Positions 34,548 through 43,262 of a stretch of 64,000 bases of DNA are shown in pieces. The position numbers and the translations under genes are program-made. Location of the stretch: assembly GCF_017873395.1 (NCBI RefSeq), contig NZ_JAGGKC010000014.1:28572-92571 (forward strand). Direction: 5' to 3'. The notes under the pieces were generated by a model. It did not search any database, had not been told where the DNA came from, and was given only the letters and a program-made list of their open reading frames with translations. Each line of letters begins with the position of its first letter. Within the stretch, counting starts at the first letter, position 1. Origin of the DNA: Youngiibacter multivorans (GTDB lineage Bacteria; Bacillota; Clostridia; Clostridiales; Clostridiaceae).

Positions 34548-35840
34548 ATGGCAAAGCTGATAGTGCTTCCAAAGCTTGGACTTACGATGACAGAAGGTAC
34601 GATAGCCAGATGGTACAAGCAGGAGGGTGATGAAGTAAAGGTCGGAGATATACTCTATGACCTTGAGACAGACAAGCTCACCAATGAGATAGAAGCAAGA
34701 AATGACGGTATACTCAGGAAGATATTCATACAGGAGGGAGAAAAGGCACCATGCCTCGCACCGGTGGCAATAATAGCCGCTGCCGACGAGGACATATCTG
34801 ACCTAATGCCGGGAGGGACAGAACCCCCTAAGAAGGAGGAAGCCAAGGCAGAGGAAGTGAAGGCAGCTGAAACACCGGCTCCTGAAGCGCCAAAAGCAAA
34901 TGCCCCGGCATCACCTGCTGCGAAGAAGCTTGCAAAGGAAAAGGGAATTGACATAGCCCTCGTGACTGGAACAGGACCAGGCGGAAGGATCACCATCGAA
35001 GATGTTGAGAAGTATACGCCTGTACAGGAAGCACCCCCTCTGAAAGCATCCCCTGTTGCTGAAAAGCTGGCAGCTGATAAAGGAATCGACCTTAAGGACG
35101 TACCTGCTGAAGGCAGGATAATGAAGGCTGATGTAGAGAAGCTAATTCCGAAGTCCGAAGCTGTCGCAGAAGAAAGGGTCAAGATGACCGGCATGAGGAA
35201 GGTAATCGCAAAGAGGATGTCGGAGAGCTGGAATACATGCCCGACAGTTACCTTCGATATCAGTGTCGACATAACCAACATGGATCATCTGAGGGAGCTG
35301 TTGAAGAAGGAAGAGGTTCCAGTATCCTATACTGATATCATCGCATTCATGGCTTCAAGGACTCTGCTTGAGTTCCCGCTGGTCAACTCATCTATTGACG
35401 GCACAGACATCATAATGAAGAAGTATGTCAACCTTGGAATAGCAGTAGCACTTGATGACGGCCTGCTGGTTCCTGTAATCAAAGATGCAGATAAAAAAGG
35501 GCTTAAGGAGCTCTCCAATGAGCTTAGACTGCTTGCGACAGATGCAAGGGCAGGAAGGCTCGGACCTGACAGCTTGACTGGAGGCACCTTCACCATAACC
35601 AATCTCGGAATGTTTGGTATCGAAAGCTTCTCTCCGATAATAAACCTTCCTGAGGTTGCGATCCTTGGAGTCAACGCCATCAGAGAAGTTGTGGTACCGG
35701 ACTGCTGCGGATTTACTACCAAAAAGTTCATGGGACTTTCGCTGACGGCAGACCACAGGGTTGTGGACGGATCCGTTGCTGCGCAGTTCCTGGCAAGGCT
35801 CAGGAAGAAGCTGGAAAATCCGGCACTCCTGTTCATTTAG
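34548..35840 (+). CDS. acoC: Acetoin dehydrogenase E2 (dihydrolipoamide acetyltransferase) with two binding domains
   Basis: 430 residues. A lipoyl domain (1-80) carries the lipoylated lysine in DLETDKLTNEIEA (Lys43). An Ala/Pro/Lys-rich linker follows. Two peripheral-subunit-binding domains come next: ASPAAKKLAKEKGIDIALV with GPGGRITIEDVEKY, then ASPVAEKLAADKGIDLKDV with GRIMKADVEKL. The catalytic acetyltransferase domain (about 205-430) ends with TADHRVVDGSVAAQFL (His and Asp). The second ATG (34548) has proper spacing from AAAAAGGGGG, the first (34542) does not. Most E2 chains have one binding domain. acoL follows after 11 bp. Confidence 0.92.
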   Translation: MAKLIVLPKLGLTMTEGTIARWYKQEGDEVKVGDILYDLETDKLTNEIEARNDGILRKIFIQEGEKAPCLAPVAIIAAADEDISDLMPGGTEPPKKEEAKAEEVKAAETPAPEAPKANAPASPAAKKLAKEKGIDIALVTGTGPGGRITIEDVEKYTPVQEAPPLKASPVAEKLAADKGIDLKDVPAEGRIMKADVEKLIPKSEAVAEERVKMTGMRKVIAKRMSESWNTCPTVTFDISVDITNMDHLRELLKKEEVPVSYTDIIAFMASRTLLEFPLVNSSIDGTDIIMKKYVNLGIAVALDDGLLVPVIKDADKKGLKELSNELRLLATDARAGRLGPDSLTGGTFTITNLGMFGIESFSPIINLPEVAILGVNAIREVVVPDCCGFTTKKFMGLSLTADHRVVDGSVAAQFLARLRKKLENPALLFI

Positions 35841-35851
35841 GGGGTGCTTGA

Positions 35852-37237
35852 ATGACAAGCATCGCTGTAATTGGAGGAGGACCTGGAGGATATGTAGCTG
35901 CAATTCGGGCGGCGCAGCTCGGAGCTTCGGTCACACTTATTGAGAAGGAAAAGATTGGTGGAACCTGCCTTAATGTCGGATGCATACCGACTAAGGCAAT
36001 GCTCGAAAGCGCGCACCTCTATGACATGGTCAGGGAAGGAAAGAAACGAGGAGTAATTGCAGAACCGAAGCTGGATTTCACAGCAGTTCAGAAGAGCAAG
36101 GCAACTAATGTAAGAAGGCTGGTAAATGGAGTCACTGCAACGCTTAAGTCCAATGGGATAGAGATAATAAACGGTACGGCAAGCTTCAAGGATGGAAAGA
36201 CTATCAGCATCGTCACAGCAGATGGAACTCTGGAGCTTTTGCCTGACAAGGTAATAATTGCATCGGGCTCTGTACCGGCGATGCCTCCGATTCCCGGGCT
36301 TGACGGAAAGAACTGCATAACTAGCACAGGAGCACTGGATCTTACAGATGTTCCGGAAACAATGGCAATCATCGGCGGTGGAGTAATCGGGGTGGAGATA
36401 GGAAGCATATTCAGCTCCTTCGGCACTAAGGTTGATATCATAGAGATGATGCCGGTGATACTTCCCATGATGGATGGAGAGCTTACAGGAGAAATCAGGA
36501 AAAAGTTTATAAAGAAGGGCATAGGGATACATACATCGGCAAAGGTTGTCTCTGTTGAAGAGGATGGGGACAAGTCCAAAGTAAATGTGGAAATGGATGG
36601 AGTAATGAAAGCCTTCGTCTGCGACAAGGTCCTTGTAGCAGTGGGAAGGAGAACAAATACTGAAGGACTTGGCCTGGAAAGAGCAGGAGTCATCCATGAC
36701 AGGGGAAGGATCACTGTAGACCAGAAAATGTGCACCTCAAATCCTGACATATATGCAGTTGGGGATTGCATTGGAAAGACAATGCTGGCGCACACTGCAT
36801 CAGTTATGGGTGAATGTGCGGCTGAAAATGCAATGGGTCATAACAGCAGCTATGATGAAAAGACCAATCCGTCATGTGTCTATACGGAACCTGAATTCGC
36901 TTCAGTTGGCCTTACCGAAGAAAAGGCAAAGGAAAAGGGGATAGCATACATCAAAGGGACATTCCCAATGAGCGGAAACGGCAAGGCAATGATCATGAAC
37001 GGAGGAGAAGGTCTGGTCAAGATAATTGCAGACCCCAAATACAAGGAGATATTGGGAGTCCATATACTCGGACCAAGGGCAACAGACCTTATAGCTGAGG
37101 CTGCCTTGGCAATAAGGCTGGAAGCTACAGTTGATGAGCTCATAACCACCATACATGCACATCCCACCTTGGCAGAGGCCGTGAGGGAAGCTGCGATGGA
37201 TGTACTGGGTCAGGCAATACACAAGGTAAGAGAATAA
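35852..37237 (+). CDS. acoL: Dihydrolipoamide dehydrogenase (E3) of the acetoin complex
   Basis: Reoxidises the lipoyl arm with FAD and NAD+. 461 residues: FAD loop VIGGGPGGYVAAIRAAQLG, redox disulfide GGTCLNVGCIPTKAML, NAD site IIGGGVIGVEIGSIFSSFG, second FAD contact IYAVGDCIGKTMLAHTAS, and the C-terminal active His-Glu in HAHPTLAEAVREA. It follows acoC by 11 bp with AGGGGGTG. A terminator ends the operon. Confidence 0.94.
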   Translation: MTSIAVIGGGPGGYVAAIRAAQLGASVTLIEKEKIGGTCLNVGCIPTKAMLESAHLYDMVREGKKRGVIAEPKLDFTAVQKSKATNVRRLVNGVTATLKSNGIEIINGTASFKDGKTISIVTADGTLELLPDKVIIASGSVPAMPPIPGLDGKNCITSTGALDLTDVPETMAIIGGGVIGVEIGSIFSSFGTKVDIIEMMPVILPMMDGELTGEIRKKFIKKGIGIHTSAKVVSVEEDGDKSKVNVEMDGVMKAFVCDKVLVAVGRRTNTEGLGLERAGVIHDRGRITVDQKMCTSNPDIYAVGDCIGKTMLAHTASVMGECAAENAMGHNSSYDEKTNPSCVYTEPEFASVGLTEEKAKEKGIAYIKGTFPMSGNGKAMIMNGGEGLVKIIADPKYKEILGVHILGPRATDLIAEAALAIRLEATVDELITTIHAHPTLAEAVREAAMDVLGQAIHKVRE

Positions 37238-37254
37238 ATCAGGAAAATTTATTC

Positions 37255-37292
37255 AAAGGAGCGATTTCAAATAAAACTGAATCGCTCCTTTT
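37255..37292 (+). terminator. Terminator of the aco operon
   Basis: AAAGGAGCGATT and AATCGCTCCTTT form a 12-bp stem followed by TTCCC; the T-tract is short. Confidence 0.85.
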
Positions 37293-37381
37293 CCCTTGTC
37301 TATTGTTAGTTAGGCCAATGATTGTTAATATCAGTGTAAGGGTTGTGACTTTGGAAGAAATCTGAAGAGAGGCGACAACAT

Positions 37382-37687
37382 ATGAAACCTTATACGCGTG
37401 CCGGATGGTGGTCAGTAATTACTATGCTTATTGCGGCCTTGCTGCTTATTGGTGTGGCAATAGCCATGAACATGCCTTATAACCTCTCGTTTCCAGCACC
37501 GAGGATGGGGGCTCTACTGGCAGCTCTTGCAGCTGCGCTATTTGCAGGCATAGGTACTTTTTGTGGTGCAATAGCCTTGCTTCAGAAGGACAGGAGCAAA
37601 TCGGTCCTCGTATCTGAAGCTCTCGGAATACTGTTCTTTTTGGCCGTATTTCTTGCCCTGGCATTCCCCGGGATATTATGGGGATGA
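37382..37687 (+). CDS. Small membrane protein of unknown function
   Basis: 101 residues with three clear hydrophobic segments (about 10-30, 43-65, 78-98) and short polar loops (KDRSKS near 70). Not recognised. An AGAGGCG site precedes the ATG; 31 bp separate it from the methyltransferase, so the two may be co-transcribed. No cysteine pair or charged residue within the helices suggests an enzyme. Confidence 0.7.
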   Translation: MKPYTRAGWWSVITMLIAALLLIGVAIAMNMPYNLSFPAPRMGALLAALAAALFAGIGTFCGAIALLQKDRSKSVLVSEALGILFFLAVFLALAFPGILWG

Positions 37688-37718
37688 GTAGCTTTTCTTA
37701 AGCTAAATGGAGGATTTA

Positions 37719-38297
37719 ATGGGAGTATTTGATCGTATAGCACCAGCATATGGACTTTTTTTCAATATGCAGAGGAAATCATTCAAGGATGTACTTGAAA
37801 GGCTTGGAGATGAGGTTGGCTACAGCAGCAGGAAAAGGATACTGGATGTTGGCTGCGGTACCGGAGCACTGATCTCAGTGCTTTCAGAAGGGAAAAGGAC
37901 CGTATGGGGCATAGACGACTCAGAAAAGATGCTTCAGGTCGCGAAAAAGATGCTGACAGGAAAGGATGTTGAACTTTTCAAGGGAAATGCTGCCAGGGAG
38001 CTGCCCTTCAGGGACAAGTCCTTTGACATGTCAATTGCATCATATGTGGCACATGGCATGGTCAAAGATGACAGGATTTCCATGTACAGAGAAATGAAGC
38101 GAGTGACTGAAGGGATCGTTGTCATCCATGACTACAACAAGGTAAGGTCGGTAATGACAAGTATAGTCGAGAAGCTCGAGGGAGGAGACTATTTCGAATT
38201 CATAAAGCAACCTGATGATGAAATGAGGGAGGTCTTCAACTCGGTCAGGATTCTTGACGCTGGAAAAAGGTCAGCATGGTATGTGTGCACACCTTAA
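37719..38297 (+). CDS. Class I SAM-dependent methyltransferase
   Basis: 192 residues; motif I ILDVGCGTGALISVL (near 41), acidic residue after strand 2 in GIDDSEKML, motif II/III NAARELPFRDKSFDMSIASYVAHG. The N-terminus GVFDRIAPAYGLFF resembles UbiE-like methyltransferases. Substrate unknown. ATG 37719 follows TGGAGG; a start four codons earlier (37707) would overlap the site. Confidence 0.85.
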   Translation: MGVFDRIAPAYGLFFNMQRKSFKDVLERLGDEVGYSSRKRILDVGCGTGALISVLSEGKRTVWGIDDSEKMLQVAKKMLTGKDVELFKGNAARELPFRDKSFDMSIASYVAHGMVKDDRISMYREMKRVTEGIVVIHDYNKVRSVMTSIVEKLEGGDYFEFIKQPDDEMREVFNSVRILDAGKRSAWYVCTP

Positions 38298-38373
38298 TAA
38301 ATTAGACAAAAAAATGAGAATGGTTGTAGAATGGATATTATTCAAAAGATAAAACAATAAAGGGGTAGATAAA

Positions 38374-38847
38374 ATGAACATAGCACTATATCTGGTGGCA
38401 GGTGCTGCACTTGCCGTATCATTCGTAAAGAGCAGGGAGAAGACCAGGATGTCACTGATGAAGGCCTGGAAATCCTTCGAGAACATACTGCCGCAGTTCC
38501 TTTCGGTACTCATCATTATCGGGATAACCCTCTCAATTCTTACTCCGGAGCAGATTTCAAGGATCATGGGATCAGGTTCGGGATGGTACGGAGTGGTGCT
38601 TGCAGCAGTTATCGGAGCGATAACTCTGATTCCTGGATTCATAGCTTTCCCGCTTGCCGCTGCGCTTCTTAAAAGCGGAGCCGGCTATATGCAGATAGCC
38701 GCATTCATATCCACCCTCATGATGGTGGGAGTCATAACTCTTCCTGTTGAGACAGGATTCTTCGGAAAGAAGGCTGCTATCCTCAGGAATTCCCTCGCAT
38801 TCATATATTCATTCATTGTGGCTATGGTAGTAGGAGGATTGATGTAA
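38374..38847 (+). CDS. Permease half 1 (DUF318/ArsP_1-like)
   Basis: 157 residues with about four hydrophobic segments: FLSVLIIIGITLSIL, WYGVVLAAVIGAITLIPGFIAFPLAAALL and IYSFIVAMVVGGL. The pattern MGSGSGW..GAITLIPGFIAFPLAAALLKSGAG matches one half of the DUF318 predicted permeases, which normally contain two such halves in about 300 residues. The stop codon overlaps the start of the next gene by 1 bp, so both are coupled. Substrate unknown; some relatives export organoarsenicals. Confidence 0.75.
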   Translation: MNIALYLVAGAALAVSFVKSREKTRMSLMKAWKSFENILPQFLSVLIIIGITLSILTPEQISRIMGSGSGWYGVVLAAVIGAITLIPGFIAFPLAAALLKSGAGYMQIAAFISTLMMVGVITLPVETGFFGKKAAILRNSLAFIYSFIVAMVVGGLM

Positions 38848-39392
38848 TGGAAAAGGCGAAAAAGTTTCTTAAGAGATACAAGATATTCCTGATACTTGCA
38901 GCACTGAATCTCGTCATCGGTCTTGTAAGCCCTGAAATTGGAAAGGAATCCCTAAGGCTTACTAAAAGCAATGTGCTTGAGATGCTCTCGATACTTCCAC
39001 CGATATTCGTGCTCCTTGGTCTGCTTGATGTATGGGTCAAGAGAGAGACAATGGTAAAGTATATGGGTAAGGGTTCAGGAATAGTGGGTTCGTTCATTGC
39101 TTTCTTTATCGGTTCTGCTGCAGCAGGACCGTTGTATGCAGCCTTCCCGGTTGCAGGAGTACTGCTCAGAAAGGGCAGCAGCGTAACCAATGTGTATATC
39201 ATGCTTGGAGCATGGTCGACTACAAAGATACCTCTTCTTCTTTTCGAAGCATCATCAATGGGGCTTAAGTTTACAGCCATAAGGCTTGGAATGAGCATAA
39301 TCGGAATAATAACAATCGCACTGCTCATGGAGAAGCTGCTTCCGCAGGAGGACAAGGATGATATGGTAAGGCGGGCAATGGAGAAGGCGTAA
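38847..39392 (+). CDS. Permease half 2 (DUF318/ArsP_1-like)
   Basis: 181 residues. It repeats the layout of the preceding protein: MGKGSGIVGSFIAFFIGSAAAGPLYAAFPVAGVLLRKGSS against MGSGSGWYG...GFIAFPLAAALLKSGAG, and ILPPIFVLLGLLDV against ILPQFLSVLIIIGI. It should assemble with half 1 into one transporter. It starts on the ATG that overlaps the previous stop (TAATG). A 22-bp gap separates it from aroD. Confidence 0.75.
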   Translation: MEKAKKFLKRYKIFLILAALNLVIGLVSPEIGKESLRLTKSNVLEMLSILPPIFVLLGLLDVWVKRETMVKYMGKGSGIVGSFIAFFIGSAAAGPLYAAFPVAGVLLRKGSSVTNVYIMLGAWSTTKIPLLLFEASSMGLKFTAIRLGMSIIGIITIALLMEKLLPQEDKDDMVRRAMEKA

Positions 39393-39414
39393 GTAAATTG
39401 GGGGATGTGACGAA

Positions 39415-40173
39415 ATGGTTGAAGTTAAAGGAATAGAAATCGGAACTGGTAAACCAAAGATCTGCGTCCCTATAGTCTCAAGGGATGCTGAAGGCATAAT
39501 TGAATCTGCCAGGCTTATCGCTAAGTCTCAGGCTGACCTCGCAGAATGGAGAGCTGACCTTTATGAAGGTCATGAAGATACGGATAAGGTCATCGAGGTT
39601 CTGAAGAGCTTAAGAAAGGCCATTGGTGACAAGCCGCTGATGTTCACGCTGAGGTCTGCCCAGGAGGGCGGAGGCAGCAGCTTAAGCGGTGAGCAGGCTG
39701 CAAGGCTTCTTGTGAACGCTGCAGCTTCCGGAAATACAGACCTTCTCGACATTGAGATGTTCTCGTACGGCGGTTTCCTCCGGTCAGCTGTTGATCCAGC
39801 AAAAGGATGTAGCGTCAGTGTAGTGGGATCCTATCACGATTTTCATAAGACGCCTGACAAGGCTGAAATAATGGACCGATTGGCTGAAATCCATGAATCA
39901 GGAGCTGACATCTCAAAGATTGCAGTCATGCCAAAATCCAAAAGGGATGTCCTTGATTTGCTTGATGCTGCTTTAACCCTAAATGAAAAAAATCCGGAGA
40001 TTACACTTATATGCATATCCATGTCAGGTATTGGAGCTTTGTCGAGGCTGACTGGAGAATTCTTCGGATCTGCAGTGACATTTGCGGCAATCGGTGAAGG
40101 CTCAGCTCCCGGACAGATCGGAATAGAAAGCCTTGCCACTGTACAGGATGTACTTCACAGCAGTTTGGGATAG
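39415..40173 (+). CDS. aroD: Type I 3-dehydroquinate dehydratase
   Basis: Dehydrates 3-dehydroquinate to 3-dehydroshikimate by a Schiff-base mechanism. 252 residues, TIM barrel: ICVPIVSRDAEGII, EWRADLYEG, FTLRSAQEGGGS, VVGSYHDFHKTP (catalytic His) and KIAVMPKS (Schiff-base lysine), closing with GEGSAPGQIG. GGGGGATG precedes the start. The next gene, an MFS transporter, starts 17 bp later. No other aro gene is present; a role in shikimate synthesis or in quinate use with the transporter is possible. Confidence 0.93.
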   Translation: MVEVKGIEIGTGKPKICVPIVSRDAEGIIESARLIAKSQADLAEWRADLYEGHEDTDKVIEVLKSLRKAIGDKPLMFTLRSAQEGGGSSLSGEQAARLLVNAAASGNTDLLDIEMFSYGGFLRSAVDPAKGCSVSVVGSYHDFHKTPDKAEIMDRLAEIHESGADISKIAVMPKSKRDVLDLLDAALTLNEKNPEITLICISMSGIGALSRLTGEFFGSAVTFAAIGEGSAPGQIGIESLATVQDVLHSSLG

Positions 40174-40189
40174 AGTAGGGGATGATTGA

Positions 40190-41356
40190 ATGTCCAACAT
40201 AGTGCTCATAGGACTTGTCAGTTTCTTCGTGGACATAAGTACAGAAATGGTCTATCCGATAATCCCTTTATACCTTACCGGTACCTTTGGAGCTACACCT
40301 GCGATAGTCGGATTAGTTGAAGGTATAGCCGAAAGCCTTGCAAGTCTGTTGAAGGTTCTCGGAGGCTACCTTTCAGACAGGTACAAAAAGAAGAAAAGGA
40401 TAGCATTCATTGGCTACTCCACTTCCCTCCTTTACAAGATAGCACTGGTATTTTCTGCATCGTGGTGGGGCATTCTTGCAGCGAGGGTAATCGACAGGCT
40501 AGGCAAAGGCATAAGGACAAGCCCGAGGGACCTGCTTGTAGCCGAGAGTTCTGACAAGAACAAGCTTGGATCCTCCTTCGGCCTTCATAAGACTCTGGAT
40601 ATGGCGGGATCCGCCATAGGAATACTCCTTGCATACGTGTTCCTTAAGACAACAACCGGGACGGGACAGTACAAGACGCTTTTCATGGTATCGATGATTC
40701 CGTCGTTCATAGGGCTTGCTATTCTCCTTAAGGTAAAGGAAAAAGGTACAGCTGCTAAGAAAAAGGACATGGGCAACCTGATAGAAGGCTTCAGGAACCT
40801 TGACTCAAGACTGAAGCTATTTCTTGTCACTGCCTTTGTCTTTACGCTTGGGAATTCATCCAATGCCTTCCTGCTGCTGAGGGCAAGAGATGCAGGCTAT
40901 GACTCTGCAACAGTCGTACTCCTTTATTTCGTCTACAATGTTGTATCATCATTGCTGGCACTGCCGCTTGGAAAGCTTTCAGACAAGGTAGGCAGAAGAA
41001 AACTCCTCGTTGTTGGATATCTTGTATTCGGAGCGGTCTACACAGGATTTGCGGTCGCAACCTCCAAATACCTGGTGGCATTCCTGTTTGCCCTCTATGG
41101 GGTATATACCGCTATGACTGCAGGTGTGGAAAGGGCTCTGGTATCAGAGCTTGCACCACCAGATCTCAAAGGCACGACACTTGGACTGCATTATACACTT
41201 GTGGGAATAGGGCTTTTGCCAGCTTCTGTGTTTGCAGGACTTCTTTGGGACAGCATTGGGCCAAGGGCTCCATTCTTTTTTGGAGGATCCCTGGCGGTCA
41301 TATCAGCAATAGCGCTATTCTTCATACTTAAGGACGATAGCGAGAAACTGGCCTGA
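40190..41356 (+). CDS. MFS transporter
   Basis: 388 residues with 12 hydrophobic segments. Two A-type motifs, GGYLSDRYKKKKRI and GKLSDKVGRRKLLV, lie in the two bundles; RVIDRLGKGIRTSPRD is a further conserved loop typical of a branch of MFS proteins often annotated as multidrug or unknown. It starts with ATG 17 bp after aroD behind a GTAGGGGATG site. Substrate unknown. Confidence 0.82.
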   Translation: MSNIVLIGLVSFFVDISTEMVYPIIPLYLTGTFGATPAIVGLVEGIAESLASLLKVLGGYLSDRYKKKKRIAFIGYSTSLLYKIALVFSASWWGILAARVIDRLGKGIRTSPRDLLVAESSDKNKLGSSFGLHKTLDMAGSAIGILLAYVFLKTTTGTGQYKTLFMVSMIPSFIGLAILLKVKEKGTAAKKKDMGNLIEGFRNLDSRLKLFLVTAFVFTLGNSSNAFLLLRARDAGYDSATVVLLYFVYNVVSSLLALPLGKLSDKVGRRKLLVVGYLVFGAVYTGFAVATSKYLVAFLFALYGVYTAMTAGVERALVSELAPPDLKGTTLGLHYTLVGIGLLPASVFAGLLWDSIGPRAPFFFGGSLAVISAIALFFILKDDSEKLA

Positions 41357-41415
41357 TTAACACATAAAATAAGATTGAATGAATATAGTGTAAAACCATG
41401 TGAATATCAACAAGG

Positions 41416-41438
41416 AAGGGACCGCCGAGCGGTCCCTT
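41416..41438. terminator. Bidirectional hairpin between MFS and hydA
   Basis: AAGGGACCGC and GCGGTCCCTT around CGA form a 10-bp stem. It separates the convergent MFS and hydA genes; no long T-tract. Confidence 0.75.
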
Positions 41439-41506
41439 CAATAGTTAATGGACTAGATTGTCAGTATAAGCTTCAGTATCTGCCTTTTTCAGGCATCTAC
41501 ATCGCT

Positions 41507-43252
41507 TCAGATCATCTCTCTTGGTATATAGTGGGTGTGGAGAAGCTCGTGAGCCTTCTCGCCATAGGGTTCTCCCATGTATTCCCTGTAAAGCTTCATT
41601 ACCATCTCGTTCTCATGGGATTTTCTCTTTGTCTTGCCGGCATCCTCCCTGTAGATTGCTTCCTGCCTCTTTCTTATGATTTCCATGTCACCATGGTGGA
41701 ATGGCTGTCCGCCACCGCCTATGCAGCCTCCCGGGCATGCCATTATCTCAATCGCCTGGAACTCGCATTCTCCGCGTCTTATGCTTTCAAGAAGCTTTCT
41801 GGCATTTCCAAGTCCGTGAGCTATGCCTATGTTGAGCTCAATGTCCTTTATCTTAACCTTGGCTGATCTCACTCCTTCAAGCCCTCTTAGCTGCTTGAAG
41901 TCAACATCCTGAAGGTCTTCTCCGGTTAGCCAGTCATATGCTGTTCTTACTGCGGCCTCAATGACACCGCCAGTAGCTCCGAATATTACTGATGCACCTG
42001 TGCTTTCGCCCAGGAGATTATCGAATTCTCCATCCGGAAGTGTTGAAAAATCAATGCCGGCTTCTCTCAGCATGTATCCAAGCTCCCTTGTGGTGACTAC
42101 CCAGTCTACCTCGTGCAGCCCGTCCATGAACAGCTCTTCCCTTTGTATCTCAGCCTTCTTGGCTATGCATGGCATTACTGAAACTACTACTATGTCCTTG
42201 GGGTCAATGCCCATCTTCTCGGCGTAGTAGGATTTGATTACAGAACCCATCATCATTTGCGGCGACTTGCAGGTGGAAGGTATGTCGAGCATATCAGGGA
42301 ACTGATACTCGAAGAACCTGACCCACGCAGGGCAGCAGCTTGTCAGTATTGGAAGCTTTCCTCCGTGCTCAATCCTGTGGACAAGCTCGGAAGCCTCTTC
42401 GATTATAGTAAGGTCAGCAGCCCAATCTGTGTCGAACACTCCATCGAAGCCCATTCTCCTGAAGGCTGTTGCAAGTTGTCCTGTGGAGATTGTTCCTGGC
42501 TCCATTCCGAACATTTCACCTATTGCGACTCGTACTGCAGGAGCGACCTGAACAACCACATGCTTTTTGGGGTTCTGCAGGTCAGTCCAGACCTTGTGGG
42601 TCGTATTGACTGCTGAAAGTGCTCCTGTGGGGCATACAGCAACGCACTGTCCGCAGAATGTACAGGATGTGTCCACCATATCAAGGTTGAATGCCGGGCC
42701 GACAAAGGAATCGAATCCTCTTGATACTGCAGAAAGTATTCCGCAGGTCTGGACCTCGTTGCACATGGTCTCGCATCTTCTGCACATTACGCACTTGTCC
42801 GGATCCTTTACCAGTGCAAACGAAGATTTATCTATTGGCCTGTCCTTCTTTTCACCGGTATATGTTATCTCATGTATGGCAAGCTTCTGGGCAAGAGCCT
42901 GAAGCTCACATTCAAGGTTCTTCCTGCAGGTCAGGCATTCGAACGGGTGGTTCGACAGAAGGAGCTCAAGGTTGAGTCTTCTGGCTGCAACTGCCTTCAG
43001 GGAATCAGTCCTTATATCCATCCCTTCTGAAACGACCTCAGAGCATGCAGGCGCAAGGGGCGCCCTCCCGGCAATCTCCACAACGCATACTCTGCAGGAG
43101 GCTGTCTTGTTGACAATTCCGAAGCCCTCCAGGTTCAGATGGCAAAGGGTTGGTATGTCAGCATTGACGAGCTTTGACGCTTCCAGTATGGTAATCCCCT
43201 TGTCGACTGCAAGGTCAACGCCGTTTATCTTGATATTAACTTTGTCACTCAT
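41507..43252 (-). CDS. hydA: NADH-dependent [FeFe]-hydrogenase catalytic subunit (HydA type)
   Basis: 581 residues. N-terminal 2Fe-2S domain (Cys37, 53, 56, 70), His-Cys3 cluster (HPFECLTC..C, near 102-115), two 4Fe-4S motifs (CVMCRRCETMC near 154; CTFCGQCVAVCP near 197), then the H-cluster motifs L1 TSCCPAW (Cys306), L2 VMPCIAKKAE (Cys362) and L3 MACPGGCIGGGGQP (Cys506, Cys510). All four H-cluster cysteines are present, so the subunit should be active. Its position after HydC and HydB makes a trimeric enzyme that couples NADH and, in known relatives, ferredoxin to H2. The maturases HydE, HydF and HydG are not in this window. Confidence 0.95.
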   Translation of the reverse strand: MSDKVNIKINGVDLAVDKGITILEASKLVNADIPTLCHLNLEGFGIVNKTASCRVCVVEIAGRAPLAPACSEVVSEGMDIRTDSLKAVAARRLNLELLLSNHPFECLTCRKNLECELQALAQKLAIHEITYTGEKKDRPIDKSSFALVKDPDKCVMCRRCETMCNEVQTCGILSAVSRGFDSFVGPAFNLDMVDTSCTFCGQCVAVCPTGALSAVNTTHKVWTDLQNPKKHVVVQVAPAVRVAIGEMFGMEPGTISTGQLATAFRRMGFDGVFDTDWAADLTIIEEASELVHRIEHGGKLPILTSCCPAWVRFFEYQFPDMLDIPSTCKSPQMMMGSVIKSYYAEKMGIDPKDIVVVSVMPCIAKKAEIQREELFMDGLHEVDWVVTTRELGYMLREAGIDFSTLPDGEFDNLLGESTGASVIFGATGGVIEAAVRTAYDWLTGEDLQDVDFKQLRGLEGVRSAKVKIKDIELNIGIAHGLGNARKLLESIRRGECEFQAIEIMACPGGCIGGGGQPFHHGDMEIIRKRQEAIYREDAGKTKRKSHENEMVMKLYREYMGEPYGEKAHELLHTHYIPREMI

Positions 43253-43262
43253 CGTTTTTCAC

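Noticed and set aside
35837..36697. A 286-codon open frame on the minus strand over acoL
   Set aside because: Opposite to an intact E3 gene; composition (Cys, Ser, Tyr rich) reflects the complement of acoL codons.
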